Assembly: GCA_009869945.1 (NCBI GenBank) | Contig: WIXG01000202.1 | Coordinates: forward strand, 82,075 to 146,074 | Length of the DNA stretch: 64,000 nucleotides | Direction: 5' to 3' | From: Mesaphorura yosii | Taxonomy: Eukaryota > Arthropoda > Collembola > Poduromorpha > Tullbergiidae | Notes under the pieces: generated by a model | What the model saw: the letters and a program-made list of their open reading frames with translations, nothing else | What the model was told of the DNA's origin: nothing | Databases searched by the model: none | Part shown: in pieces, positions 48,879-61,535 of the stretch | Position numbering within the stretch: position 1 is the stretch's first letter | Layout: each line of letters opens with the position of its first letter | Program-made: the position numbers and the translations under genes

Positions 48879-51095
48879 ATCGACATGGCGTGGCGTGGAC
48901 ATGACAGGGCAGACGAACTTGGACGTAAATTGGACGCACTTTACGACTTTCAACAGGACACGACGGCCAACATTGACCTTTGATCTTACCAGACTAATTT
49001 CCAGACTCGTACGAGACTTTTCTTTAAAATTGACAATAAGCTGACAAGATTTTCGTACGAGACTCTCGACAGCGATTTTTGACTGACGACCCACGACTTG
49101 AGAGCCATTAACTCAATTTTGAGACTGCAGAGGGAAGAAAAGGGGTATAATTAAGCTGAGCCTGTTATTTATGGTTAATTAGCAATTATCATTATAAATT
49201 TGTACACTGTAGACAGATTTTTCACTTTTACGTGTCATTTGCTTTATTGCCATATTGTCATTTATTATTTAATTACGATTTTAATGTACGTTCTGTGCTT
49301 TATTCAAATTTCTGCCTGTGTGAGCTTTGAGATTGCATTGCGATTAAATCAAATCATTTAGCTGCTTGACAAACTCATCTTCCATTTATTTTTATGCGTA
49401 AAGGAAGTGAAACATGCACGTGCATCTGAAAGATAAACTTATTTCAAATGTGCATCGAGTTCCTGGAAATGAGCAATAAAAACGAAGACGAAGATTTGGA
49501 ACTGGAAAAAGGAGTCGAGCAAAGCAATAAAGCAAGGCGAGGCGGGCTCTTTTCAGTTTTCAAGCAGCTTTCAGTGAATTTCAGCAGCCTGACTTTTAGC
49601 ATTTAGAATAGAATCTTGAAATTGGATTTCTTTGCATATTGCCAAAAATTGTACCAGACATTCAGAAACCAGTCACCGTGTCTTTGCGTACCAATTGACA
49701 CTGTCAACTAGTCAACTCAACCATGCGTGATGCGTCTAAGGACCTTATCGCTCTTGCTCCAGACCACAACCCAATCATTTCCGTAAACGATTGTGATTGC
49801 GCCAGCGCCAGTTTGGTTGTATTTTGACTATGGCGTAATCGCGTAATACTAAATTAGTGCAAATAGTTAAATAGCTGAAGAATTTTAGTCTCCTGACTCT
49901 GACGACACTTGGTACCTGAAACTACGTAAGTACAAATTACTAAGTATTAAATTTAGTTAATTCAAGTCCAAACTTAGTGACCTGGCTTCTACATCCTGGT
50001 TTTACCATCACACATCACTGTAACTTGTTAATCAAAGTCCATTTCCAAGCAATCAAGCAAACCTAAAATTAGAACGGGCAATCAATCGTGTCGAAGTCGC
50101 CGATCAAAGTCAATAAGCCGCCGCAAGCAAATGATTGGATTGGCAATTGGCTCGGCCATCGGCATTTCCCAACCAACGCCAGTCCAGTCCACTGCTGATT
50201 GTGTTGATTGCCTGTGCGAATGATGAATGGACGATTGACACATGAGTACGATTTGCCCTACCGCATTTTATTGATAACGACTTAATTAGCGAGTGAGCAC
50301 GAGTGCCACTTGTGTACGTACGTGTTTGTGCGCTATAAAATAATCGCTGTCATCGCGTATAGTTGGTAAATCATGAATTCATGAATAAAGATGCGTTACA
50401 CGCATTTGCATGAGGTTCTTGCCCTTCTTAAGTATGAAGATGAGTATTTACCAGAAAGATGCAGTTCACAGCGTCCAGTCTGCCTGCGTTTACTGTTTGT
50501 TAACTTCACAGTTAACTGATAGCCATAGCCAAAGGCAGGCTTCGCTCTATTAATACCACAAAATACAATCTGACCAGTGTAGTGCCGTTATCCGTTGCAC
50601 GCCACGCATTACGCTGAATGGGACTCGGACGCGTAACTCATTGCCATTGTCAATATGTTTAATGGTTTCTTCTGAAGTGCTTGTCGTAATTCCCAACATT
50701 GCATTCTTCCCGTGATTTTGTCACGCTGCTGTCGTGTACTTCCCAGAACAAATTTCCCATTGGATTCGGGCACGACACGGCCGGCAGCTGTGATCAAAAT
50801 CAAAGTGGCTCCACTCTAAATTAGCGACACAGCAGCAGTTTATTTAAGGCTCGTCTCCGCACCCTGCTGAGTTTCAGTCGAGATTTCAGGCTCTGTCCGA
50901 CCGCGCACACACACAACAGACTACATTGCAATTGTGTAAATTCGCATTTGCAAATTGTGTAAAGTGTAATCAACTCAGTCTCATTCATACATCTTTCATA
51001 CATCATTCATCGGCTTCGGCTATTCATTCAGTTGACTCAACTGACAAAGTCAGTCCAGGGAGAAGTCGTAACTGGCAAATTGGCAATTGTACATC
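48879..51095. other. Intergenic, 3' of the GH20 gene and 5' of PAPS synthase
   Basis: 2.2 kb with no supported exon. It is A+T-rich, with several AATAAA words and ATTTGCAAAT-type words (for example near 50942-50958). The last ~150 bases probably hold the PAPS synthase 5' leader; several TCAGT words occur there (for example near 50974 and 51027) without a TATA partner. Confidence 0.45.
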
Positions 51096-54000
51096 ATGGC
51101 TCCAGTTTTTCGGGTAAGCAGATTGCACACGAAAGAGACGCGATTTGGGGAACAATGAGAATTGATGCAGTTTCACTTTCGGGTCTCGCGTGATTGCGAG
51201 CGAGGCCTTTTTGGTTCGATGCGCTCAAATCTCAGAATTTGAATTCCTGTCGTCCAGTTTCAGTAAAATGAGTGAAATTCGCATTTGTAGCGATTTTGGT
51301 TAAGTAATTAGTTGTTCATCGTTGATCTCTTTATGGCCATTGAGGCTGAGGCATTTTCGTTCTCATCTTTGGTCAATCTGAGACACATCTGTGCTGTACG
51401 CGTGCTAATCGCGTACGCGGCTCTGACGCTGATAGCCTATTTAGAAGAGCAGGGTTTTAGAGAAGTAAGTCGACTGATTTTTATATCCAGTCGAGGCGAG
51501 GACTGAGCACAAAGCCAACTTTGAATGAGAATCCTCTTCGCAATTCTCAGGAAATGAGCCCTGAGCAACCCAGTCGCTTATCAGCCCAATTTCCTGGGAA
51601 TTCGTACTTAATGCTCAATGCTACGCTTCAATAACTATTATTTTAGTCGCAAGTGTAAACTGTAAAGTGTTTAATGCCAATTTAACAACAGACCACAAGT
51701 TGTGCGGTTATTTTGTGTAAGCGCTGACGTTGACTAGCGAATCTGAGTTGAGCCTTTGAGACGTGCCTGCAATTTGACGACGGGCTCACAGCTGTTGCGC
51801 TCTTTGAATTCTATAGCTACTCGTACATTTATACTGCTTTACGAGTGAAGTCAGTTTTTACATTTTGCAGCTGGTGCTTGACTTTTAAGTGAAGAATTCT
51901 GCGAAAGTGATAAAGAGAATCATTAAAACCTCGGCTGTGGGCAGTGAATTGTGTGCATTTACATTTAGCATTTTAACTAACGCATGTTTAACTCATTTCA
52001 GACGACGATGGCCACGAGCTCTCCGCTCAACATTCTGGAGCAGAAGCACCATATCTCGCGGGACACCCGCGGCAAGATTCTCGGGCATCTGCGCGGGTTT
52101 CGCGGCTGCACCGTCTGGTTTACCGGTACGTGACAGTAATTCGCAAGTCGCAGAGTCGCTGAGCGAAATTCACAATTATGCAAATTCGTAAATTAAATAT
52201 GCCTACGCTTTTCGCTATTTCGTAGGTTATTCTGGTGCTGGCAAGACGAGCATCTCATTCGAGCTGGAGGCCTTTCTAGTCAAGAACGGAATTCCCGCCT
52301 ACGCGCTGGACGGCGACAACATCCGCTCGGGGCTGAACAAGAATCTGGGTTTCTCGAAGGAGGACCGCGAGGAGAATATTCGGCGCGTGGCGGAGGTCGC
52401 GAAACTCTTCGCCGACTCGGGCGTCGTCGCACTCTGCAGTTTCGTGAGCCCCTTCGAGAAGGACCGTGAGCTGGCGCGACGGATCCACGAAGAGAGCAAC
52501 CTGCCCTTCTTCGAGGTGTTTGTCGACACTCCGATCGAAGTCTGCGAGGAGCGGGACGTGAAGGGGCTGTACAAGAAGGCGCGGGAGGGGAAAATCAAAG
52601 GATTCACGGGGATCGATCAGGAGTACGAACCGCCTCAGAACCCGGACGTGCTGGCACGGACAGTCGGGGTCACAGTCCACGACAGCATGATGCAAGTCGT
52701 GAGGCTCCTCGTCGAAAAGGTAAACCCTCCCTAGTTTAAAGCCCCGACGCCACCGAAATTAATTTTTGACTCGTGTTTCTCCGACAGAAAATATTGCCAT
52801 TGGATCTCAAGTATGAGGACCAAGTGCTCGAACTTTTCACGACGCGCCCGGGGGCTGAGGTCCGGAGCCTGATCGAGACGACTCCGCCGCTGGAGATCAC
52901 CGAAGTCGACCTACAGTGGACGCAGGTTCTCGTCGAGGGCTGGGCGTCTCCACTGAACGGATTCATGAGGGAGGAGCAGTACCTTCAAGTCAGTTAACAT
53001 CAATTCCACGAGAGGAGAAAATCTTTTGAAACAGTTCACTCTAATTTCCATTTATTTTGTAGGCGCTGCATTTCAACACGCTCGTCGGCGACGTTTTGGT
53101 CACGATGCCGCTCGCGATTGTTCTCCCGGTCTCAACCCAAGACAAGGAGCGGCTGCAGGAGGCCAAGGCGCCGGAGATTTGCCTGCATCATAAAGGCAAG
53201 GCCGTGGGGCTTCTGAAAAACCCCGAATTTTACCCGCATCGGAAAGAGGAAAGGATCGCCAGACAGTTTGGGACGTCTTCGCCAAATCATCCTTACATTA
53301 AAGTAATTCAAACTCATGCACGCCCTTTCAGACATGAATTAATTTAGTCTGATCTTAATTGCAGATGATTCTCGAGAGCGGCGACTGGCTCGTTGGCGGG
53401 GAGCTCGAAATCTTCGAGCGTATCAAATGGAACGACGGCCTTGACCACTACAGACTTACTCCGAATGAGATTAGGCAGCGAATGAAGGACGTCGAGGCGG
53501 ACGCAATCTTCGCGTTTCAGCTGAGGAATCCGATTCACAACGGCCACGCGCTTCTGATGCAGGACACCAGAAAGACGCTGAAGGAAAAGTACGGGAGTCG
53601 CAACCCGATTCTGCTCCTCCATCCGCTCGGGGGCTGGACGAAGGACGACGACGTGCCGCTGCCCGTGCGGATCAAGCAACATCTCGCCGTGCTGGAGGAT
53701 GGCGTGCTCGATCCGAAGGAGACGATCTTGGCAATATTCCCCTCGCCAATGATGTACGCTGGCCCGACAGAAGTGCAGTGGCACGCAAGGTAGGTGGCGA
53801 CGTCCATTTTCCTTGCTTAGGCGCTGAATTCAAATTTTCCCGAGTTCTTAGCTCTGTTTGGACGATAATTTCAAATTTTCCAATTTCAGAGCCAGACTCA
53901 ACGCTGGAGCGAATTTCTACATCGTCGGGCGCGATCCTGCTGGGCTCCCGCACCCAGAAAACTCGAGCATCGACCTGTACGATCCCACGCATGGTGCGAG

Positions 54001-54376
54001 AGTCCTGAAGGTCGCGGCAGGGCTCCCTGGCCTGGAAATCATTCCATTTCGCGTCGCCGCTTACGACAAAAGCGCCGGGAAAATGAACTTCTTCGACCCC
54101 GCACGAAAGGAGGACTTTGACTTCATTTCCGGGACGAAGATGCGTGGGCTGGCCAAGTCGGGGCAGAATCCGCCGGATGGATTCATGAGCCCCAGGGCGT
54201 GGACGGTGCTCGCCAATCATTACCTCAGCCTCAGTCAAGCGCAAAATGGAGTCATTCAAAACCACGTCGTTGGAGATCTTAACGGCAATGGCAAGATTAA
54301 CAATAGCAGTATCAATTCAAGCCCAAACAATCCGAAGGCTCCAAAACGGGCAAAAGTCAACGCCGCCGGCAATTAA
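51096..54376 (+). CDS. PAPSS: Bifunctional PAPS synthase (APS kinase + ATP sulfurylase), 7 coding exons
   Basis: Exons 51096-51113, 52002-52125, 52226-52719, 52788-52988, 53063-53302, 53365-53789 and 53890-54376 give 662 aa. The enzyme makes APS from sulfate and ATP and phosphorylates it to PAPS, the donor for all sulfotransferases. The N-terminal APS kinase has P-loop GYSGAGKT (about 48-55), [17 protein letters not shown] and [19 protein letters not shown]. The C-terminal sulfurylase has [23 protein letters not shown] (nucleotide-binding HxGH, about 417-420), [32 protein letters not shown] and [10 protein letters not shown]. Both activities should be intact. The 18-nt first exon (MAPVFR) is in frame with a good donor but is the least certain part; a start at 52008 (MATSSPL) would give a normal protein. 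The C-terminus extends ~45 residues past the usual end, Asn-rich, with a basic [16 protein letters not shown] follows directly at the stop. Confidence 0.94.
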
Positions 54377-54978
54377 TAAAAGCCTAATTTAATATTTTAT
54401 TGATATTTAATTGTTATTACATTGCGTTGAAGCTTTAAGCATATTTTTGTATGTACGACGAAGTCGCATTTCGCCTGAGCTGAAATCAATGACATTCACA
54501 GAATTGATGTTAAGTGCTATGCTACTGTTGCAATTGGAATCCTAATCTAATCTGATAATCTGTAATACTATACTGTACGATGAATGGAGAATTAAATCAT
54601 TTATTTATGACCGGGATTGTTTACTACGACGAAATGTCCACATGCGAGATGCGAGAGGCAAACGTGCAGGTTGAATCTTTAATCTTTGCACAAGCGTTGC
54701 CGACGAGGACAAAGTTCAGAGTCCATGGACATCGAAGCAACAAATACGATGCGGTCTGCTCAACTGATCTGAGTTATAGCCGTGTGTTTGAGAGAGCGAA
54801 CAGAATTTCTTTGCTGTAAGCCAGCCAAGTCAAGCGACTCCGACTGCCTGTAAACTTGTAAACAGCTTTGAGATCTCTTTTGGAGCAACTGCAAGCTGCT
54901 TTCCGAAAGTTTCTTCAATTGCACTGTCTTCTTGATTAATTAACTCGCAACTCCTTGTCGATAGAACCGAATCGCACA
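54377..54978. other. Intergenic, PAPSS to HSDL2 (tandem)
   Basis: 600 bases between two + strand genes. It contains a short open frame from 54580 (MNGELNHLFMTGIVYYDE...) without recognisable similarity. The HSDL2 promoter is probably in the second half; no TATA/initiator pair is clear. Confidence 0.45.
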
Positions 54979-56767
54979 ATGTTGAAGAATACCGGGTAAG
55001 TTATAAGCAACCTAGTTATCCATTATTCCAGTCTGTTAACAAGTTAGCCGATTGATTTTGCTGATTTGGACCCTGATTACCTGCTTGCAGAAAGTTGGCC
55101 GGCCGGACGGCGTTTATCAGCGGCGCCTCGAGGGGGATCGGACGTGAGATTGCATTGAAGCTTGCTAAGGACAATGCCAACATTATCATCGCCGCAAAGA
55201 CTGCCGAAGCACACCCAAAGTTGCCTGGAACAATTTACACTGTCGCAAAAGAAAGTTAGTTAGTGCTTATCAGCTTAACTAAGCCGTAGTTAATGCTTGT
55301 TCCAAGCCTTGTAATTAAGCCTAAGCCTCTGATTCTAGTTGAAGCCGCCGGTGGCAGAGCTCTTCCGTGCATTGTCGACATTCGTGATGAAAAGCAAGTG
55401 CTGGAGGCCGTCGAAAAAGGTGCAAAGGAGTTTGGGGGTATCGACATTTGCATTAATAACGCCAGTGCAATCAGTTTAACCAAGACTGTGGATACGGAAA
55501 TGAAGAAGTACGATTTAATGCATCAGATCAATGGCCGAGGAACTTTTCTAGTGTGAGTGAAGAGTGAGCCGAAACTGAAGCCGGTTTTCCCAATTTTTTG
55601 CACATTAACCGACCCACCTTTGGATTATTTGCAGGTCAAAGGCGTGCATCCCTTTTCTAAAGGCTGGGAAGAATCCACACATCCTGAATCTGAGTCCTCC
55701 ACTAAACTTAAACCCGCAGTGGTTCATGAATCACGTCGCATACACGATGGCCAAGTACAACATGAGCATGTGCGCTCTCGGCATGGCTGAGGAGCTCCGA
55801 GGAGAGGGAATTGCGTCCAATTGCATCTGGCCACGAACCGCCATCTTCACAGCGGCCATGGAAATGCTCGGCGGAGGGAAGGGAATTCAGCCGAGCTGCC
55901 GGAAACCCGAAATTATGGCGGACGCGGCGTATGCGATTCTTTGCAGAGATAGCAAGCAGTACACAGGCAACTTTTGCATCGACGAAGACGTCCTGCGTGA
56001 AGAAGGAATCACTGATTTCACGCCTTATGAATATGGAGCACGTAAGTCAAGTTCAGCCCTCCAATAATTCCAGAGTAAAATTCAGCATTTCCATTGCAGC
56101 CTCGGAGCTGATGCCAGACTTTTTCCTGGACGACAAGTGCCAGAATACCGTCCACGCCAGTCAGTACGCCGTTCTGGGGAAGGGACAGAGCGCCAGCGCC
56201 GCGTCAGCCTCCGCGTCCACTCCTCCAAAAGCGGGTACGGCGCCAAGTTCTGGCGCAGGCGGAAGGAATACGATTGCTCCCGATTCGGACGTGGGCAAGC
56301 TTGTGGCGACAATCAAAGGAGCGATCACAGACGAAATCGTGCAAAAGACTAAAGCCATTTTCCAATTTGATATTACCGGTAAAAAGGCATTCTTTATGAA
56401 AGTTTATCTAGAAAGTTTGCCACATAAAAACGAATGAGTCTTGTCTTGTGCACAGGCGACAAAGGCGGAAAATTCTACCTGGACCTGAAAAACCTGCCCG
56501 GGAGCATCGGGAGCGGTGAGACGCCTGCTCCACACAAGGCGGACGTGGTGCTAACGCTGAAGGATGCCGATTTCGTGCAGGTTTTCACGGGCAAAGTGAA
56601 TCCGACGACGGCGTACATGACGGGCAAGCTCAAGATGAAGGGTGATATCACAAAGGTACTGATAAGAAAATTCTGGCCGATTTGATTACTACCTGCAGCT
56701 GTCTTTTGTTCCATTTTAGGCGATGGTACTGGACAAATTAATGGGGAAATTAAAGCCAAAACTTTAA
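54979..56767 (+). CDS. HSDL2: Hydroxysteroid dehydrogenase-like protein 2 (SDR + SCP2 domains), 7 coding exons
   Basis: Exons 54979-54995, 55091-55254, 55339-55552, 55635-56041, 56100-56378, 56456-56655 and 56720-56767 give 442 aa. The N-terminal SDR domain has GASRGIG (about 17-23), ALPCIVDIRDE, NNASAISLT, LNLSPPLNLNPQWF and the catalytic YTMAK (Tyr168, Lys172, the same numbering as human). PDFFLDD ends the SDR part. A ~50-residue Ala/Ser-rich linker is followed by an SCP2 sterol-carrier domain with KGGKFYLDLKN, FVQVFTGKVNPTTAYMTGKLKMKGD and the C-terminal LDKLMGKLKPKL. The C-terminal PKL resembles a peroxisomal PTS1 variant (human ends ARL), in keeping with the family's peroxisomal or mitochondrial location. 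The substrate is unknown, as for the family. The first coding exon is only 17 nt. Confidence 0.94.
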
Positions 56768-57315
56768 TTTAACTTCGCCGAGCTGAGCTTCCTTCGTTTG
56801 ACATGAAACGTCAAATTTATTTTATAGTAATCAATTTTTAATGAGAAAAGTCGAAAATATTAACCAGTTATATTTTTCATAATCATAAGTCATCCAGAAT
56901 TAAGGTGGAATAAATCCTAAATTAAGCTCTCAATGCACGCACTTTAATCTTCGATTTCTTGTGGTTGTTATTTTTCGACATCGATTTGCTGCCCAACTTC
57001 GACATGATGATTTGTTGACGACAGCGAGCCCGAGCTGGAGCTACAAGCTTCATACGATATCATCGTCGACGATGTCCGAGCCACTTTGAACTCTGATAAG
57101 CAAAATCAAGATTCTGCTCACTACCGTCAACTTTTTTACGAAATGTCCAAGAACTCAAAGACGAAAACAAAGTTGAATGGGTGTGGCGATTAAAAGTGAG
57201 AAGATGAAGAAGGCAGAACACCGAAGTGGCAGAAGAGTGAAGATATGGAAGTAGAAACAGGAAACAGTAGAAAGTTCTTATCAGTCGTCAGTCCTCACCG
57301 GGCAAGAACGTGTAC
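56768..57315. other. Tail-to-tail intergenic region
   Basis: 3' flanks of HSDL2 (+) and the unknown membrane protein (-). No further gene seen. Confidence 0.5.
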
Positions 57316-57822
57316 CTAGGCACGAGGGTGTGGCGGAGGTCGTCCCATTTCTTTCTTTTGTGGATGATCACCCAAATCTGCGATATCATTCAAAATGCGT
57401 GTGCAAATTTCGTGCATTTGCAAATTCTCATTTTGCAGGGCGAAGCTTACTATAATCGAAACTCCCATCAACGCCATCATCAGCAGGAGCGGAATAATGA
57501 AGTACGCGATCGTTGTGGAAGAGTCTGGATTCGGATTCGCCGGTGAGCCGAAGTCGGAGTCGAAGTTAATTGCAGTTTTTAACGCGGAAGCCGTCACATT
57601 TTCTGATGTCACTAATGTATTTGACAAAATCGAGTCGCTGCTGCTCTGCCATGTAGGGTCGATTTTCGGGTACCACGTCACATTGCGCTGCTCAGCCCCG
57701 TGGTCAAAAATTTGGATGTAGTGTGAACCTTGGCCTTGGCCCTGGCGGGCTTCGGCTGGAGGAGCAGCGGTGGTGCTGGTGCTCTGGTTAAAGATGGAGT
57801 ACTTGTAAGTGACCATGGCCAT
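57316..57822 (-). CDS. Unrecognised single-pass membrane protein
   Basis: A 168-codon uninterrupted frame from ATG at 57822 to 57316. The first ~100 residues are polar, Thr/Ser/Pro-rich, with three N-glycosylation sequons (NQST, NVTW, NVTA), so they are probably extracellular or lumenal. One strong membrane helix follows (about 105-128, YFIIPLLLMMALMGVSIIV), then a short cytoplasmic tail with HEICTRILNDIADLG and a basic-proline end. I recognise no family. There is no N-terminal signal peptide in this frame. A neighbouring minus frame just upstream (57900-57840) encodes a hydrophobic LSALLFVVFVFRFLHC, hinting at a missing first exon or a mis-set start. The coding call rests on length, composition and the coherent topology. 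Confidence 0.6.
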   Translation of the reverse strand: MAMVTYKYSIFNQSTSTTAAPPAEARQGQGQGSHYIQIFDHGAEQRNVTWYPKIDPTWQSSSDSILSNTLVTSENVTASALKTAINFDSDFGSPANPNPDSSTTIAYFIIPLLLMMALMGVSIIVSFALQNENLQMHEICTRILNDIADLGDHPQKKEMGRPPPHPRA

Positions 57823-58629
57823 TGGGATGCGATTCTTGGCAATGCAAAAAACGAAACACGAACACGACGAACAGGAGCGCACTCAACTTCCGTTTAAGCA
57901 GGTACTTGAGACACTGCTTAACTGCCTTGCCTGCGCCTGTGAGGAGAATTCCTACGCGAACACTACGAGAAGCGAAGGAATGAGTCAACGCCTCGGTTTT
58001 GTCCCGTTTTCTCGTTCTCGGATTCGAACAATCGGTCATCAAATTCCACGAATAATCGCACGGTCGCACATCCGAAATGCTACGTGACGGAATGCAATGC
58101 TTTTGGTTGTCTTTTTTTATGAATTGTCAGCGTCTGCTCAGCAATTTTAAGCAAGATTGCGAGATTTTCTATTTTCAGCTAAACCGCAGCGCAGATGGAT
58201 GGACACCTGAACAACCATTTCGATGTGTGCACGCGTATTTCATGCCACAAACGTGCTAATTTCGGTAATTCCTAATTCGACGGCTGGAAAGGCTGACAAT
58301 GAATGAATTGAAGCTCAGTCTTGGTCTTGAAAGTCTTGAACACTTGCGATTTGCGAAAATAAGTCACCGCTTTTTAATTCGTCGCTTATCGTCTTTTATA
58401 ATTATAATCATAATTCAACGTGTTACGTGATTACGCCACATGTGATTGAATTCTGTATGAGTTGACTAGCAGCATATTGCGAAATAGTTAATGTGTAGGT
58501 ATACGCATAGAAATTTACCTACAACGTCTGAGATAACTGACTAAAATTCGTAATTCGTTATCCGTCCGCAGTCGGTGTTAAGATTCACTGATCACTAGCG
58601 CATATCGCCTCGTGACATCACAGCCGACG
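57823..58629. other. Intergenic, 5' of the unknown membrane protein and 3' of ISCA1
   Basis: Apart from the hydrophobic frame mentioned for the neighbouring gene, nothing recognisable is seen. Transcripts of both minus-strand genes probably use part of it. Confidence 0.4.
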
Positions 58630-59290
58630 TTAAATCGAGAAACTTTCCCCACAACCGCAGAGGCCTTTGATATTTGGGTTGTTGAACACAAACTCGGAAG
58701 CCAGGTCGCCTTCTTGATAGTCCATTTCAGTCCCGAGCAGTGTCAGCTGTGCTTTCTGGTCTATCAGAACACGAACACCTTAAAAAAAGATGTGGACATG
58801 TCGAGTCGAATTTGTTATCAACATTTCGCGTGGTGCGATTGAGAGTGAAATCAGAATACTTACCGTCCTGGAGGACTTCTTCGTCTTTTGGCGTTTTCTG
58901 TGATGCGTATTCGAGAGTGTAACTTAAGCCATTACAACCACGCTGACGGACGCCGATTTTCAGACCAATCTGCACACAGGCACATAATTACTGATTTGCT
59001 TTATGTTCTAGTGATTCGCATTGCCGGCACGGACAATGATTTAGACTTACGTATTCAGATTTTCCATCGAGAAGGGTTTTGATTCGGTTTACAGCTGCTG
59101 GCGTCTGAAGCCACAATTAAAGTCACATTAGCCAATCTCAAGAATCTACTGATAAGGTCATAGATAAGCTGAAACAGCAATTAGCTCAAAAACTTACCAG
59201 TGATAAGGCGGCCCGCGTAGGGATTAATCTCTTTTTGGATGCTTTCACGGTGGCCGTGCCCACCACCTTACTGCCCGTTCCCGTCGACAT
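58630..59290 (-). CDS. ISCA1: ISCA1, mitochondrial A-type iron-sulfur cluster assembly protein, 4 exons
   Basis: Exons in coding order: 59290-59198, 59104-59051, 58969-58864 and 58778-58630. They give 133 aa, close to the 129 of human. ISCA1 works with ISCA2 and IBA57 in making [4Fe-4S] clusters in mitochondria. All three cluster ligands are present: Cys in RQRGCNGLSYTLEY (about 61) and the pair in GLCGCGES (about 125 and 127). LIPTRAALSLTP and AQLTLLGTEMDY, followed by SEFVFNNPNIKG, are near-identical to other animals. The N-terminus (MSTGTGSKVVGTATVKASKKR) is basic and hydroxylated with no acidic residue, fitting a mitochondrial presequence. Splice sites are canonical throughout. Confidence 0.95.
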
Positions 59291-61535
59291 TTGCCGTGCG
59301 AGCGATAACAGCGAAGCACCATTCTTTGTGAGCGACGAATACATTCTTATCACTTGATTCCACAAAGTTCACAATATTTTTACGACTAAGTTTATAGTCA
59401 AGGATTCACGCAATCAAACCGAGCTCCAACTTCAGGTTCCCATTGTTGAAGTGGCTTAGCGGCACAGATTTACAATCAGTCCCCAATTACCAGAAAGAAT
59501 TGCGAATTACGTGATTACGTCGAAGTTTTAATAAATTCTCCGTTCCGTTTCGATTTGATTTTTCCATTTGAATGTAAAACTCGTGACAGCCTACTGTGAA
59601 AGACGACCCGTTCTCGAGATGGCGCCTCTTGCCACCGGCTCCGTCGAAGACCAGCCAAATCAGTTCATGCATTCACATACTTCGCATAATCCGCAATTAG
59701 AATTCATTATTTTAATGATGATTAGCAATGCAGTTATGCAATTATGCGCGCTTATTCCGTTATGTAGCCTGTGATTAAGCGATCATTATGCAAATAATTT
59801 CTCTCCAGTGTAGTGAACTGAACTGTGGCACAAAGTTCAACGTAAAAAAAAGGCGGCGGAGATGCAAATCGCAAATAGCCGGCCGAGCCGAGTTAATCAG
59901 TCCATTCGGCAGATCTTGTTGACAGTTCACAAGTCAATGATTAACATTCCTGATCTTTGAGACATGACGTTGGTGCGACAGGAACTGCATTCCTGGGAGC
60001 AGGCAGACTCAGACGTTCAGACAGCGAAAGAAAACTTGATCTTGACTTGATTCTGATGAATGAGATTCTTGAACTAGAATTTGCGTACGCATTTGCCAAA
60101 CTCCGCGTTCTGCATTCCAAAGCCGTCTGCACCTGAAAACTGTTCAAAATACCAAAATACGACTATTATAACTAAAATCATCACGAAATCATTCATTTCT
60201 TCATCATTTCATCCATTTTCGCATCATTAATCCACAAAATCCACAGACTCCTCGATTCCTAATCATCAGCGCCTCATTTTCAGTGACGAATCAGCATCGG
60301 TGACGAATTTATGAATTCTGGAGCTGCGATTTATCATTCGCGAGTCGCGACGTCTCTAGTAGTCATGGTCTCATGATATCAGCGATTTGTGGCGAAAATT
60401 CCTATGCTAAACCCCTTATTCTGCCAATTTTGTTATCAGTGCACGAGGAAAGTATTTACATAACAAACTCAGACTCGTCTGACTCGTGCTGATTATGTCG
60501 TTCACACTTGGACTCGCACTGCATTTCACACGTTCATGTTACGGAATCTCATTCAAGTATTCGCGACCGCGACAGACTCGCTAAATGTGAAAAATACTAA
60601 ATACTCTACAATTCGAAATCAGACATAGACTGTCAATCTCTCAAATGCTAAATAACTAAATACTACGAAGTACGAACGTTATGCATCGAGCACGAGCACG
60701 AGTGAGCTCGAGCACGGGGCCACTTTCGTCAGACTGAGTTGGGCACCTCCTTTGCATTGCATTGCAATGCTCTGCCTGCTTATGCAAAGTCTACATGCTA
60801 GGCAATGGCTGTGCTGTGCGAAGAGCAACCAGAAAAGTACAGCGCAGAGGCGAGCAGGCAGTTGAAGCCGACAACGTTTTAGTTGGGCTCGTGGAGAGGA
60901 CGAGCAACGAGGTACAACAGCGTACGTGGCTGCTGCCTCGCCGTGCCGTGCCGTACGACTTTGCCTGCGACCGTTTTAGAAGAGGCTGGGAGAGTGAGAA
61001 GAAAGGAAGGCTGTATGAAAAGTCTCTGTCGCTCTTCTCGCTCGCCCAGTTCATGTTTGCTATCTGTGCAGAAAACACTCTTTTCTCGCTCCAGCCCGTA
61101 ATAAACCGTATAAACCGTAGTTTTCTGTCACTGGCACTGATTAAACAACTAATTAACTGCTGCAAACACCTGTAATTAATAAACTCCGACTTTGTTTAAT
61201 GTTCTGGACTCCCAAGCCAGCCTCGTGCCGTGCCGTGCCTGGCCCGTGCGTGCACTGATAATAAACTAATTGATGCTGACTAAACAAAGAGGTCAAGTGG
61301 CAGGGGGTCGTCAAAGCCAACGCCAACGCCGTCTCCGGCCGACAAACTGGCACCCAACCCCAAAAACTCAAGCCTCTGCTCGTCGTCGTCGGCCACGTCA
61401 ACCAACAGTCACGGTAAAAGTACAAAAGGAGGAAGACGAAAGAGCCCCCGCGCAGCAGCCGAAGCGGCGACCGAGGGCGCAGAGGCTCCTCCGCTGGCGT
61501 CGTCAACCCTCCTCCGCCTCAGCCACCACGGCCTA
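59291..61535. other. Head-to-head intergenic region, ISCA1 / MED26
   Basis: 2.2 kb without a supported exon. Overlapping frames at 60762-61175 (both strands) show no family similarity. A polypurine/GC block at 61420-61530 directly precedes the MED26 start and is probably its 5' leader. Confidence 0.4.

Noticed and set aside
60762-61175. 137-codon plus frame and 124-codon antisense frame upstream of MED26
   Set aside because: Mutual shadows with no similarity; the MED26 start is well defined downstream.
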